From the NCBI RefSeq assembly GCF_036569345.1, contig NZ_DATCQT010000104.1, positions 1-64,000 on the forward strand: a stretch of 64,000 bases of DNA, in the 5' to 3' direction. The DNA comes from Clostridium_AD sp036569345. Lineage in GTDB: Bacteria; Bacillota; Clostridia; Clostridiales; Clostridiaceae. The notes under the pieces were generated by a model. That model had not been told where the DNA came from. It ran no database searches and worked only from the letters and a program-made list of their open reading frames with translations. This document shows, in pieces, positions 42,222 to 49,652 of this stretch (the stretch's first letter is position 1; every line of letters begins with the position of its first letter). The position numbers were made by a program, and so were the translations under genes.

Positions 42222-42629
42222 ATGAAGGATTTTGATAAAATTGAGAACTCTTTAATTGATGAATTTTATAATGAAGCCACGAAGAATATTGATAATAAAT
42301 TAAAGTATAGTGATGAAGCCTCTGAATATAGAAGTAAGCTAAGTTCCGCGATCACGAAAATAGATGTGCTAAATGAAGACATATTTGATTTTCCGATAGA
42401 TACCTTAAGCATAATAGAGCAAGGCGAGCTTATAAGAGAAAACAGAAAGGAAAATAAAGAATTCATTTTGTTTATATTATCATCCTTTATAATTCTTTCT
42501 TTATATGCCATGGCCATACTTAAAATAGATTCTAAGATACTGATTATTTCTCAGATTCTTATTGTAATCATTGCTCCTTGGATAATAATACCTATTTCAG
42601 TTAGCAAAAGAAAGAGAAGTGAAGTTTAA
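42222..42629 (+). CDS. YxlC-like membrane protein, candidate anti-sigma factor
   Basis: A 135-residue protein with an acidic cytoplasmic N-terminal half (about residues 1-80) and two C-terminal membrane helices (FILFILSSFIILSLYAMAIL and ILIISQILIVIIAPWIIIP), ending in basic KRKRSE. The position right after the sigma gene matches yxlC, which with yxlD restrains SigY in B. subtilis. The ATG follows the sigma stop with AAGGAGATTATTTAA upstream. The function is inferred from gene order and topology. Confidence 0.75.
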   Translation: MKDFDKIENSLIDEFYNEATKNIDNKLKYSDEASEYRSKLSSAITKIDVLNEDIFDFPIDTLSIIEQGELIRENRKENKEFILFILSSFIILSLYAMAILKIDSKILIISQILIVIIAPWIIIPISVSKRKRSEV

Positions 42630-42841
42630 TGGGGATTTCAAATAATCAACTAATTATATTACTAGTTATAGCTATTCCTATATTATTAATACAAGGAACT
42701 TGGGTCTTTTTTGATGCAAGAAAGCGTAAAGTAAAATATTATTGGCTTTGGGGAACTTTTGCATTGATTAATACTCCAGGTAATCTCCTTATTTATCTAT
42801 TAGTAACACGAGTAATCTTAAATAACAAAAGGAAGAATTAG
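42629..42841 (+). CDS. YxlD-like small membrane protein
   Basis: A 70-residue protein with two membrane helices separated by a basic loop (FFDARKRKVKYYWLWG). It overlaps the yxlC-like gene by one base (TAATG), so the two are translationally coupled. YxlD of B. subtilis acts with YxlC as a negative regulator of SigY, and the same is likely here. The helix-loop-helix is also typical of the PLDc_N type family of small membrane proteins. Confidence 0.7.
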   Translation: MGISNNQLIILLVIAIPILLIQGTWVFFDARKRKVKYYWLWGTFALINTPGNLLIYLLVTRVILNNKRKN

Positions 42842-42870
42842 TTGCTAAGAAATTAGTAGCTAATTTTTTA

Positions 42871-42895
42871 TGAACTTTTTGAAGATTATAACGTT
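42871..42895 (+). promoter_or_regulatory. Internal SigY-type promoter
   Basis: TGAACTTTTT, then CGTT after the same 16-base spacer as at 41641. It lies 30-60 bases before the yxlE-like ATG and could drive the ABC genes separately from the sigma and anti-sigma genes. Confidence 0.65.
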
Positions 42896-42928
42896 ATAGT
42901 TATGAAAATATAAAAGGGGGAATAATAT

Positions 42929-43135
42929 ATGTTTGAAGGAATGGCATTAATAGACGTAATAAAATTACTTGCACCTATAATTATATTGGAACTAAGTCTT
43001 GTGGTTTTCTGTTTATATAGATTAATAAAGGACAAAGTGAAATTTTTACCTAAGTGGGGATGGGCTTTAATTATAGTTTTTATTCAAGTGATAGGTGGAA
43101 TAGCTTTTTTATTAATAGGAAGAGAGCGTGAATAA
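42929..43135 (+). CDS. YxlE-like small membrane protein
   Basis: This 68-residue protein has two membrane helices (LAPIIILELSLVVFCLYRLI and WGWALIIVFIQVIGGIAFLL) and the ending GRERE, as in PLDc_N domains. It corresponds to yxlE, encoded between the regulators and the ABC transporter in the sigY operon. AAAAGGGGGAATAAT precedes the ATG. It overlaps the ABC ATPase gene by eight bases. Its role is unknown, possibly a transporter accessory. Confidence 0.75.
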   Translation: MFEGMALIDVIKLLAPIIILELSLVVFCLYRLIKDKVKFLPKWGWALIIVFIQVIGGIAFLLIGRERE

Positions 43136-44063
43136 GATGATTAAAGTAATAAATATTAATAAAAATTATGGAGATATTGAAGTTCTAAAAAATATTTCTT
43201 TTGAAATAAAAAAGGGAACAATATATGGGTTTTTAGGTCCTAATGGAGCAGGGAAAACTACAACAATGAATATACTTTCAGGATTAATTAATTTTAATGG
43301 TGGAGAGATATATTTAGATGGAGAGGATTTTAAAAAGAATAAGAGACAATTATTAAAAAAAGTAGGATATTTACCACAAAATCCAGTGTTTTATAATTAC
43401 ATGAATGCTAATGAATACCTACACTTTATTGGTGAAATAGCAAATATGTCAGAGAAAAGTATAAGCGAGAGAACAATACAAATTTTGGAGGTTGTAAAGC
43501 TAAGTGCAGTAGCAAAGAAAAAAATAGGACAATATTCAGGGGGAATGAAACAAAGGCTAGGAATCGCAGTGGCTTTATTTAATAAACCGGAAATAGTTTT
43601 TTTAGATGAACCCACTTCTGCATTAGATCCGGAGGGAAGAATGGAAATACTAGAGTTTATAAAAGACTTGAAGTCGGAAGGAGTCACTGTTTTTTTGTCG
43701 ACTCATATTTTGAGTGATATAGAAAGAATTTGTGATGAGGTAAGTATTTTGGATAAAGGGCAAATACTCGTTTCAGATAATTTAGAAAATTTAAAAAATA
43801 AATATATTCAACCTATATTTGATATAGAGTTTGAAAAATACCAAATAAATTTAGATAAAATTCTTTTGGACTTTAAATGGGTAGAAAAAGTTTTAATAAA
43901 AGAAAATAAGGCTTCTATTTATGTTAATAATTTAGATATTGCTAAATCTGAACTTTTGAAATTTCTTGTGTTGGGAGAAAATATTATTTTATCTTATGAT
44001 TTAAGAAAAAGTAATCTTGAAGACATTTTTATAAGGATGGTGAATGAAAATGACAACATTTAA
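43128..44063 (+). CDS. ABC transporter ATP-binding protein, YxlF-like
   Basis: The 311-residue ATPase has Walker A GPNGAGKTT, signature YSGGMKQ, Walker B VFLDEP and the H-loop STHIL, followed by the C-terminal extension of drug/lantibiotic-type (CcmA) transporters. It pairs with the permease encoded next. GTG at 43128, five bases after AGGAAG, overlaps yxlE; an ATG at 43137 is the alternative. In B. subtilis the homologous transporter is part of the SigY regulon, and its substrate is not known. Confidence 0.92.
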   Translation: MNKMIKVININKNYGDIEVLKNISFEIKKGTIYGFLGPNGAGKTTTMNILSGLINFNGGEIYLDGEDFKKNKRQLLKKVGYLPQNPVFYNYMNANEYLHFIGEIANMSEKSISERTIQILEVVKLSAVAKKKIGQYSGGMKQRLGIAVALFNKPEIVFLDEPTSALDPEGRMEILEFIKDLKSEGVTVFLSTHILSDIERICDEVSILDKGQILVSDNLENLKNKYIQPIFDIEFEKYQINLDKILLDFKWVEKVLIKENKASIYVNNLDIAKSELLKFLVLGENIILSYDLRKSNLEDIFIRMVNENDNI

Positions 44064-44805
44064 GGCGTATTTTAAAAAAGAAATAATTGAATCCAAAAGA
44101 CAACACAAATATATAATACTAGCATTCGGAATAATTGCATTTGCTATTATTGAACCATTTATGTTAAAGTTACTACCAAAAATATTAGGGAATCAATTAC
44201 CAGGAGATTTAAGTTCGCTTTTTGTTGCTACACCTAGGAGTGCGATTAATAATTACATTAAGGATCTTTTTCAAATAGGAAACTTGTTTATCATATTCAC
44301 ATTGGCAAGTAATTTAAATGATGAGATAAATGGAGAGAAATTCGTGTTCCCATATTCTAAGGGAAGTAAGCCAATTGGAATAGTGCTTGCTAAAATAATT
44401 CATTATACTATTGTGGTAACAATATTTACCTTCATAGGATTTATAATATGCTCTTATTATGGAGGTATTTTGTTAAAAGGAGAGAAGGTTAGTTTATTAG
44501 GTATTCTGAACTCGACTCTTCTGATGTCTGTATATTATTTTTTTAATATAACTTTGGTAACACTTTTTAGCAGCTTTGTAAAAAAAGGTGTAACAGCAGG
44601 TTTTATAACTATTATGATAACTTTCTTAAGTGCTATTTTTGTAAATATAAATACAATTGGAAAATTTATTCCATACAAATTAGTGGAAGGAGCAAATTTA
44701 TTTACAATAGAAGGATATTCTTTTACTATAATAGTTTCCATTATATGTAGCATAATTTTTATAATAGCTACTATTTATAAGATGAACAAAGTTGAGGTAA
44801 TTTAA
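44044..44805 (+). CDS. ABC transporter permease, YxlG-like
   Basis: The 253-residue permease has six predicted membrane helices (e.g. YIILAFGIIAFAIIEPFML near the N-terminus) and no ATPase motif. It overlaps the ATPase gene by 20 bases and completes the transporter. It is the last gene of the sigY operon. A broken SHOCT-domain fragment and the hgcA remnant follow, and no terminator separates them. Confidence 0.88.
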   Translation: MKMTTFKAYFKKEIIESKRQHKYIILAFGIIAFAIIEPFMLKLLPKILGNQLPGDLSSLFVATPRSAINNYIKDLFQIGNLFIIFTLASNLNDEINGEKFVFPYSKGSKPIGIVLAKIIHYTIVVTIFTFIGFIICSYYGGILLKGEKVSLLGILNSTLLMSVYYFFNITLVTLFSSFVKKGVTAGFITIMITFLSAIFVNINTIGKFIPYKLVEGANLFTIEGYSFTIIVSIICSIIFIIATIYKMNKVEVI

Positions 44806-44811
44806 TAGCAG

Positions 44812-44916
44812 TGCCTTGATATCTTAAATGAGCGCTTTGCTCGAGGGAAAATTACAGTAGAAGAATATAACCAAAAGAAAAAAATGTTATTAAATGATAA
44901 AGAAAAGTGGTTTTAA
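44812..44916 (+). pseudogene. SHOCT-domain gene fragment
   Basis: The frame reads CLDILNERFARGKITVEEYN and on, then NDKEKWF-stop, a SHOCT C-terminal domain with no start codon. The 72 bases at 44815-44886 match the intact SHOCT gene at 46556-46627 with four differences. It is fused head-on to the truncated hgcA, whose first ATG lies inside this fragment in another frame, so a duplication and deletion occurred here. Confidence 0.88.
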
Positions 44917-45484
44917 AGTTGTTTATGGACCAGTTAGAGGAGAAGATATACCTTGCTTTCTAAATAATGAAATGAAAACAACATCAGAAATGCGTAGAGT
45001 AAGATTTAATTTTCTTGATAGAATCGTTTTAACTCCTATTGAAATTGTAGGGTCTTTAAAATTTTCTCTAATGGTTTTTGGAATAATGTTTTTATTTAAC
45101 TTACTTGAGATAGGGAATTTTAAAAGTATTGACGTAATTGCTTATATTGGAGCCCTTTTGGCAGGTTGCCTAGTAGTACCTATGTTATTACCCTGGATAC
45201 CAGGTAGAGCATTTTCATTTAAAGGTTGGCTAATTGGGCTTTTATGGTCAATAGCAGTAATTGTTTTAAATGTAGGGAGTGCTAATTTTAGCTTATTAAG
45301 TTCAGTAGCATATATATTGATTTTACCATCGGTAGCTTCATATTATGCTATGAATTTCACTGGATGTTCAACTTATACTTCATTGTCTGGAGTTGTTAAG
45401 GAAATGAAAGTAGCTTTGCCATTTATCGCCATCTCAATAGTTTTAGGAAGCATACTGTTGTTAGTTAGTAATTTTGTAAGCTAA
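44894..45484 (+). pseudogene. hgcA: N-terminally truncated HgcA (mercury methylation corrinoid protein), membrane domain only
   Basis: The 196-residue frame matches the C-terminal half of HgcA as I recall it: SGFKVVYGPVRGEDIPCFL, EMRRVRF, DRIVLTPIEIVGSLK, RAFSFKGWL and NFTGCSTYTSLSGV, with five predicted membrane helices. Full-length HgcA is about 340 residues; its N-terminal corrinoid domain with the cap-helix motif N-[VI]-WCA-[AG]-GK is absent, and is not found elsewhere in the window. The ATG has no ribosome site and lies inside a SHOCT fragment. HgcA transfers a methyl group to mercury, so this remnant should be inactive. Confidence 0.82.
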
Positions 45485-45506
45485 CAATTTTTAAGGAGGG
45501 ATATTT

Positions 45507-45803
45507 ATGAAGCATAAGTATTTGAAAAATGTGGTAACCCTTAAACTTATACAAGAAAAATGTATTGGCTGTGGAATGTGTTTGAATGTATGTCCTCATG
45601 GTGTATTTGAACTAAAAGAGGGTAAAGCACAAATTATTGATAAAGATTCATGCATGGAATGTGGAGCATGTGCAAAGAATTGCTCATGTTTAGCTATTGA
45701 TGTTAAGAGTGGAACAGGCTGTGCACAGGCAATAATAGTTGGGAAACTTACAGGAAGTGAACCTAATTGTGGGTGTACTGATGATAACGACAGTTGTTGT
45801 TAG
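45507..45803 (+). CDS. hgcB: HgcB, mercury methylation ferredoxin
   Basis: The 98-residue ferredoxin has two [4Fe-4S] sites: C-x2-C-x2-C-x3-CP (Cys19, 22, 25, 29; CIGCGMCLNVCPHGVFEL) and Cys49, 52, 55, 59 (CMECGACAKNCS, with the usual Pro replaced by Ser). After that come the HgcB-type SGTGCAQAI and a C-terminal vicinal pair Cys97-Cys98. HgcB reduces the corrinoid of HgcA and its terminal cysteines are thought to hand over Hg(II). AAGGAGGGATATTT precedes the ATG. It is intact although its partner gene is truncated. Confidence 0.85.
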   Translation: MKHKYLKNVVTLKLIQEKCIGCGMCLNVCPHGVFELKEGKAQIIDKDSCMECGACAKNCSCLAIDVKSGTGCAQAIIVGKLTGSEPNCGCTDDNDSCC

Positions 45804-45864
45804 AATAATTGTATTTTAATTACTACATTCATATTGTCATGATATGATAAATCTTGAATAACGA

Positions 45865-45912
45865 AGATAGAGATTACTCTATTAAAGATAGAGATTACTC
45901 TATCTTTTTTTT
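45865..45912 (+). terminator. Tandem-repeat hairpin terminator after hgcB
   Basis: GATAGAGATTACTCTAT occurs twice in tandem. Each copy folds as GATAGAG / CTCTATC-type hairpin with an ATTA loop, and the second is followed by a run of eight T residues. Confidence 0.85.
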
Positions 45913-46032
45913 CTCCACAATTGCCACACAATCGTTTTATATAATGAACTTATATCGAGGAAGACAAATTAATTCTCATTGATTAGAATTAAAAAGGCGA
46001 ATTTATATAAAATGAAAGGATAGGGTGATATT

Positions 46033-46386
46033 ATGAAGAAATCAAAGATAGGTTGGAGCTTAGTATTAATTTTTTCTACGGCCGCTCTTATTGGGTATGG
46101 TGCTTGGAGTCTTCAATACGCAAACCGTAATGGAGCATTCACGGTTACTCCTAATAATCAAGGGGTGACAAATTCCCCATTAAATAGGAATGGAGGACAA
46201 AATGAAAATAATTATCAAAACTATGGCGGTATGATGAATAGGTATAATGGTAGTAATGAAAATTTTAACAATAGTGGAAGCAATAATTTTGGAGGAATGA
46301 TGGGTGGATATGGGTATCAAAATGGGGCAAGCAGCATTTGTCAATATCCTAGTCATGCAGCAAATGTATGGAAAGTTTATTATTAA
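46033..46386 (+). CDS. Membrane-anchored Asn/Gly/Tyr-rich protein, 117 residues
   Basis: The N-terminus has a signal-anchor helix (SLVLIFSTAALIGYGAW), followed by an extracytoplasmic region of low complexity, rich in Asn, Gly, Met and Tyr (NNYQNYGGMMNRY; GGMMGGYGYQNG). It has no recognised domain and a single Cys. AGGATAGGGTGATATT precedes the ATG. It lies 55 bases before the SHOCT gene and is probably in its operon. The Gly-Gly-Met-Met runs could bind metals, which is speculation. Confidence 0.6.
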   Translation: MKKSKIGWSLVLIFSTAALIGYGAWSLQYANRNGAFTVTPNNQGVTNSPLNRNGGQNENNYQNYGGMMNRYNGSNENFNNSGSNNFGGMMGGYGYQNGASSICQYPSHAANVWKVYY

Positions 46387-46441
46387 ATAGATACACTTTA
46401 ATAAACTAAGAAAGTTCACAAATATAAAGGAGGATTTTATT

Positions 46442-46642
46442 ATGATGTTAATACCAATTATTCTCGTTGCAATTATTGTATATGCTATATTTAAATTATC
46501 AAGCCATTCGGATCGCAATGGTAACTACAATAATACAGGTAGTAGTAGTAGTTCTCTTAATATCTTAAATGAGCGCTTTGCTCGAGGGGAAATTACAGAA
46601 GAAGAATATAACCAAAAGAAAAATATGATTTTAAAGGGATAA
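46442..46642 (+). CDS. SHOCT-domain membrane protein, 66 residues
   Basis: A short N-terminal membrane helix (LIPIILVAIIVYAIFKL), a Ser/Asn linker (YNNTGSSSSS) and a C-terminal SHOCT domain (LNERFARGEITEEEYNQKK). SHOCT domains are oligomerisation or regulatory modules found at protein ends. AGGAGGATTTTATT precedes the ATG. Its SHOCT segment was copied to 44815, where it replaced the 5' end of hgcA. The terminator at 46662 closes the unit. Confidence 0.85.
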   Translation: MMLIPIILVAIIVYAIFKLSSHSDRNGNYNNTGSSSSSLNILNERFARGEITEEEYNQKKNMILKG

Positions 46643-46661
46643 AAGTAAGTATATTAAAAGA

Positions 46662-46709
46662 AAAAGATGAATGGGAGGATATGCTCTAATCTCTATTCAT
46701 CTTTTTTTT
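46662..46709 (+). terminator. Intrinsic terminator after the SHOCT gene
   Basis: An imperfect stem with AAAAGATGAAT paired to ATTCATCTTTT, a large loop and eight trailing T residues, 20 bases past the SHOCT gene stop. Confidence 0.85.
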
Positions 46710-46843
46710 ATTGAATTTTTCCAGATAATGCTATAGTTCTATTAAAATATAATAGTTCGCATATTACATTGATGCATAAATTTTTTTTCGCCATAAATGC
46801 AATATGAAGGAATATGAAATATAGAAGTCATAAAAATAAACTT

Positions 46844-46864
46844 TATGACATTATTTATGTCATA
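46844..46864 (+). promoter_or_regulatory. Palindromic operator candidate upstream of dppA
   Basis: TATGACAT and its complement ATGTCATA are separated by five bases, 44 bases before the -35 box of the dpp promoter. The perfect 8-base arms suggest a dimeric regulator. I cannot match it to a known operator. It is shorter-spaced than a NikR site (GTATGA-N16-TCATAC). Confidence 0.5.
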
Positions 46865-46907
46865 TATAGCACCAATACATAAAAAAATGATTTTATAAAA
46901 ATAAAAC

Positions 46908-46936
46908 TTGCATTCTAAAATACATGATGGTAGAAT
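46908..46936 (+). promoter_or_regulatory. Promoter of the dpp operon
   Basis: TTGCAT, 17-base spacer, TAGAAT, about 55 bases before the dppA ATG. It lies in a 350-base gap that otherwise holds only a terminator and the palindrome. Confidence 0.55.
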
Positions 46937-46989
46937 AGGCTACAATAAATGGATTAAAAGAAGTTATATATTTTAGGGGGGCAACAATT

Positions 46990-48555
46990 ATGAAAAGAAA
47001 ATATCTGGCTATTATGCTGACAGGAGTGCTTGTACTAAGTGCTGTACTTACAGGTTGCGGAAGCAGTTCAACTACTGCCACAAAGACTGCAACACCAAAG
47101 ACAATAATTTTTTCTCAAGGAGCAGATCCTAGAGGTCTTGACCCAGCTTTTGTCGATGATGGTGAATCAGCAAAAGTTATGTGTAATATTTATGAAGGTT
47201 TAGTTAAATACAAAGATGGTTCAACAGATATTGAACCTAGTCTTGCTACAGATTGGACAATAAGTCCTGATGGAAAAGAATATACTTTTAATTTAAGAAA
47301 AAATGTTAAGTTTCAAGACGGAACACCTTTTAATGCAGATGCTGTTGTATTTAATGTAGAAAGACAAATTCCTCCAAAGGCTACAGAGGATATGCCATAT
47401 GCATCATTTACTTATGGACCAGTAGTTAAAATTGAAAAAATAAGCGATTCATCTGTTAAATTTACATTGAAAAGTAAATATACACCTTTTCTTGCAAATC
47501 TCGCAATGACTCTTGCTGCTCCAGTTCTTAGTCCAACTGCGGTGGCAAAATACAAAGGTAAATTAATGGAGAATCCAGTTGGAACAGGTCCATATACTTT
47601 TGTATCTTGGGATAAAAATCAATCGTTAAAACTTAAGAGAAATGATTCATATTGGGGAGTTAAACCAAAGGCTGACAACGTAGTATTTAAGTTTACTAAA
47701 GAAAATTCAGTTCGTGCCAGTGATTTAATGACTGGTGGAACAGATATAATTGATGGTGTTGATCCTAATGATATAGCTAAATTAAAATCTAGTAATATGA
47801 AAATATATCAAGCGGATGGAATGAATATTAATTATATGGCCTTTAATTGTTCAAGAGCACCATTTAATGATCCTAAGCTTCGTGAGGCTATATCACATGC
47901 TATAAATCGCGATGAATTAGTTAAGTATTTATATCAAGGATATGCAAGCGTAGCAAATAGCCCACTTCCATCATTCATACCAGGTTATGATAAGACAGTG
48001 CAACCTTATAACTATGATGTGGCAAAAGCAAAACAATTGCTTAAAGATGCTGGTAAATCAGATTTGAAAATTAAGATTATTACTTATTCAAACCCAAGAC
48101 CTTATAATTCAGTTGGTGGACAAAAACTTGCAGAATCAGTTCAGAACTATTTAGCAAAAATCGGTGTAACTGCAACAATAGATTCTTACAATTGGACTGA
48201 TTATAAAACAAAGGTAGCTAATGGAGAAGGAGATTTATTCTTCTACGGTTGGACAGGTGATAATGGTGATGCAGATAATTTCCTTTCATTATTTGATTCA
48301 CATGAAATCAAATCCACTTTGAATTCAGCTAAATATTCAAATCCAGCAGTGGATGCCTTACTTGTACAGGGTAGATCATTACCAAATGGAGCAGCACGAG
48401 ATAAAGTTTATCAAGAACTTCAACAGATAGTTTCAAAGGATGCAGCATGGCTTCCATTATCTCATTCACAAGTTCTTGCAGCATATTCACCTAAGGTTAC
48501 TGGTTTTTCAGTACATCCAACAGGATCAGTATTTTTTAGTGGAGTAGATAAATAA
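46990..48555 (+). CDS. dppA: Dipeptide/oligopeptide ABC transporter substrate-binding lipoprotein
   Basis: This 521-residue family 5 solute-binding protein has a lipoprotein signal with lipobox LTGC (Cys23), then a Ser/Thr linker and the SBP_bac_5 fold. The segment YGWTGDNGDADNFLSLF near residue 420 is typical of dipeptide-binding DppA, and SLATDWTISPDGKEYTFNLR is the family block. It is anchored to the outer face of the membrane and feeds the permease encoded downstream. AGGGGGGCAACAATT precedes the ATG. Family 5 also includes nickel binders, so nickel transport for the hydrogenases cannot be excluded. Confidence 0.93.
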   Translation: MKRKYLAIMLTGVLVLSAVLTGCGSSSTTATKTATPKTIIFSQGADPRGLDPAFVDDGESAKVMCNIYEGLVKYKDGSTDIEPSLATDWTISPDGKEYTFNLRKNVKFQDGTPFNADAVVFNVERQIPPKATEDMPYASFTYGPVVKIEKISDSSVKFTLKSKYTPFLANLAMTLAAPVLSPTAVAKYKGKLMENPVGTGPYTFVSWDKNQSLKLKRNDSYWGVKPKADNVVFKFTKENSVRASDLMTGGTDIIDGVDPNDIAKLKSSNMKIYQADGMNINYMAFNCSRAPFNDPKLREAISHAINRDELVKYLYQGYASVANSPLPSFIPGYDKTVQPYNYDVAKAKQLLKDAGKSDLKIKIITYSNPRPYNSVGGQKLAESVQNYLAKIGVTATIDSYNWTDYKTKVANGEGDLFFYGWTGDNGDADNFLSLFDSHEIKSTLNSAKYSNPAVDALLVQGRSLPNGAARDKVYQELQQIVSKDAAWLPLSHSQVLAAYSPKVTGFSVHPTGSVFFSGVDK

Positions 48556-48575
48556 GTATATTCTGAAAAATTTTT

Positions 48576-48612
48576 AAGTGGAATATCGTATCGTGCGGTA
48601 TTCCACTTTTTT
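48576..48612 (+). terminator. Attenuating hairpin between dppA and dppB
   Basis: The stem AAGTGGAATA / TATTCCACTT with a 13-base loop and a T-run follows the dppA stop by about 20 bases. Such a partial terminator would make the binding protein more abundant than the permease. The TTG at 48578 lies within it and is not a real start. Confidence 0.8.
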
Positions 48613-48634
48613 AAGATTTATTGAGGAGGTAACC

Positions 48635-49639
48635 ATGGTTAAATATATTATTAAACGACTGCTTTTACTATTGCCAGTTATCATTGGAGTATCAATACTT
48701 GTTTTTTTGGTTATGCATTTGTTTACTACAGATCCAGCTGCAACAATTCTTGGTCAACATGCAAGTCAAAGTCAAATCATGGCATTAAGAGAACAACTTG
48801 GACTTAATAAGCCTATATATGTTCAATATTGGGATTTCTTAAGAGGAATACTTCATGGAAATTTGGGAGATTCACTTATGACAAAAACTCCAGTATGGGA
48901 TGAAATAATGGCTCGGTTCCCAGCTACAATTGAACTTGCATTATCAGCTATTATATTTTCTTCTATTTTTGGAGTAATTATGGGGGTTATTTCTGCTATT
49001 AAACAAAACTCAATTATTGATTATATTTGTATGATAATATCCTTACTAGGTGTATCAATGCCTATATTTTGGTTAGGGTTGATTTTTATATTAGTTTTTG
49101 CGGTGCAGCTTCATTGGTTGCCAGTATCCGGAAGAATAGATATTGGTCTTGAACCAATTAAAATTACAGGGCTATATTTGTTTGATTCTTTAGCTTCTGG
49201 TAACATGCCTGCGTTTTATAGCGCTTTAAAGCATTTGATTATGCCAGCGGTAGCTCTTGGGTCAGCATCCACAGCTATTATTGCAAGAATGACTCGTTCT
49301 ACCATGCTTGAAGTTGTGAGGCAGGATTATATAAGAACGGCCAGAGCAAAGGGCCTTTTAGAAAGACCAATTATTTTTGGACATGCACTTAAAAATGCTT
49401 TAATTCCAATAATAACAGTAATAGGACTTCAGCTAGGCTCATTGCTTGGTGGGGCAGTGCTAACAGAAACTGTATTTTCATGGCCAGGTGTTGGTAAATA
49501 CGTAGTAGATGCAATTTTAGTCACAGATTATCCTGTGGTGCAAGGTACGGTTATGATGATGGCAGTAATTTTCGTGCTTGTTAATTTAATTGTGGATATA
49601 ATTTATGCGTTTATAGATCCAAGAATTAAATATTCTTAA
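48635..49639 (+). CDS. dppB: Dipeptide ABC transporter permease DppB
   Basis: The 334-residue permease has six membrane helices, the N-terminal RLLLLLPVIIGVSILVF, and the EAA loop typical of BPD transporters (DYIRTARAKGL). The start is the ATG at 48635 with GAGGAGGTAACC; an open frame extends back into the hairpin but has no ribosome site. It forms the membrane channel with DppC. Confidence 0.94.
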   Translation: MVKYIIKRLLLLLPVIIGVSILVFLVMHLFTTDPAATILGQHASQSQIMALREQLGLNKPIYVQYWDFLRGILHGNLGDSLMTKTPVWDEIMARFPATIELALSAIIFSSIFGVIMGVISAIKQNSIIDYICMIISLLGVSMPIFWLGLIFILVFAVQLHWLPVSGRIDIGLEPIKITGLYLFDSLASGNMPAFYSALKHLIMPAVALGSASTAIIARMTRSTMLEVVRQDYIRTARAKGLLERPIIFGHALKNALIPIITVIGLQLGSLLGGAVLTETVFSWPGVGKYVVDAILVTDYPVVQGTVMMMAVIFVLVNLIVDIIYAFIDPRIKYS

Positions 49640-49652
49640 AGGAGTGATATAA

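Noticed and set aside
45507..45803. Generic 2x[4Fe-4S] ferredoxin
   Set aside because: The terminal vicinal cysteines, the SGTGCAQAI segment and the adjacent HgcA-type membrane domain point to HgcB specifically.
46844..46864. NikR operator
   Set aside because: The spacing between TATGA and TCATA is 11 bases, not 16, and no NikR gene is in view.
48578..48634. Longer N-terminus for the DppB permease from a TTG at 48578
   Set aside because: The TTG lies inside the hairpin; a strong GAGGAGGTAACC site and family-like N-terminus support the ATG at 48635.
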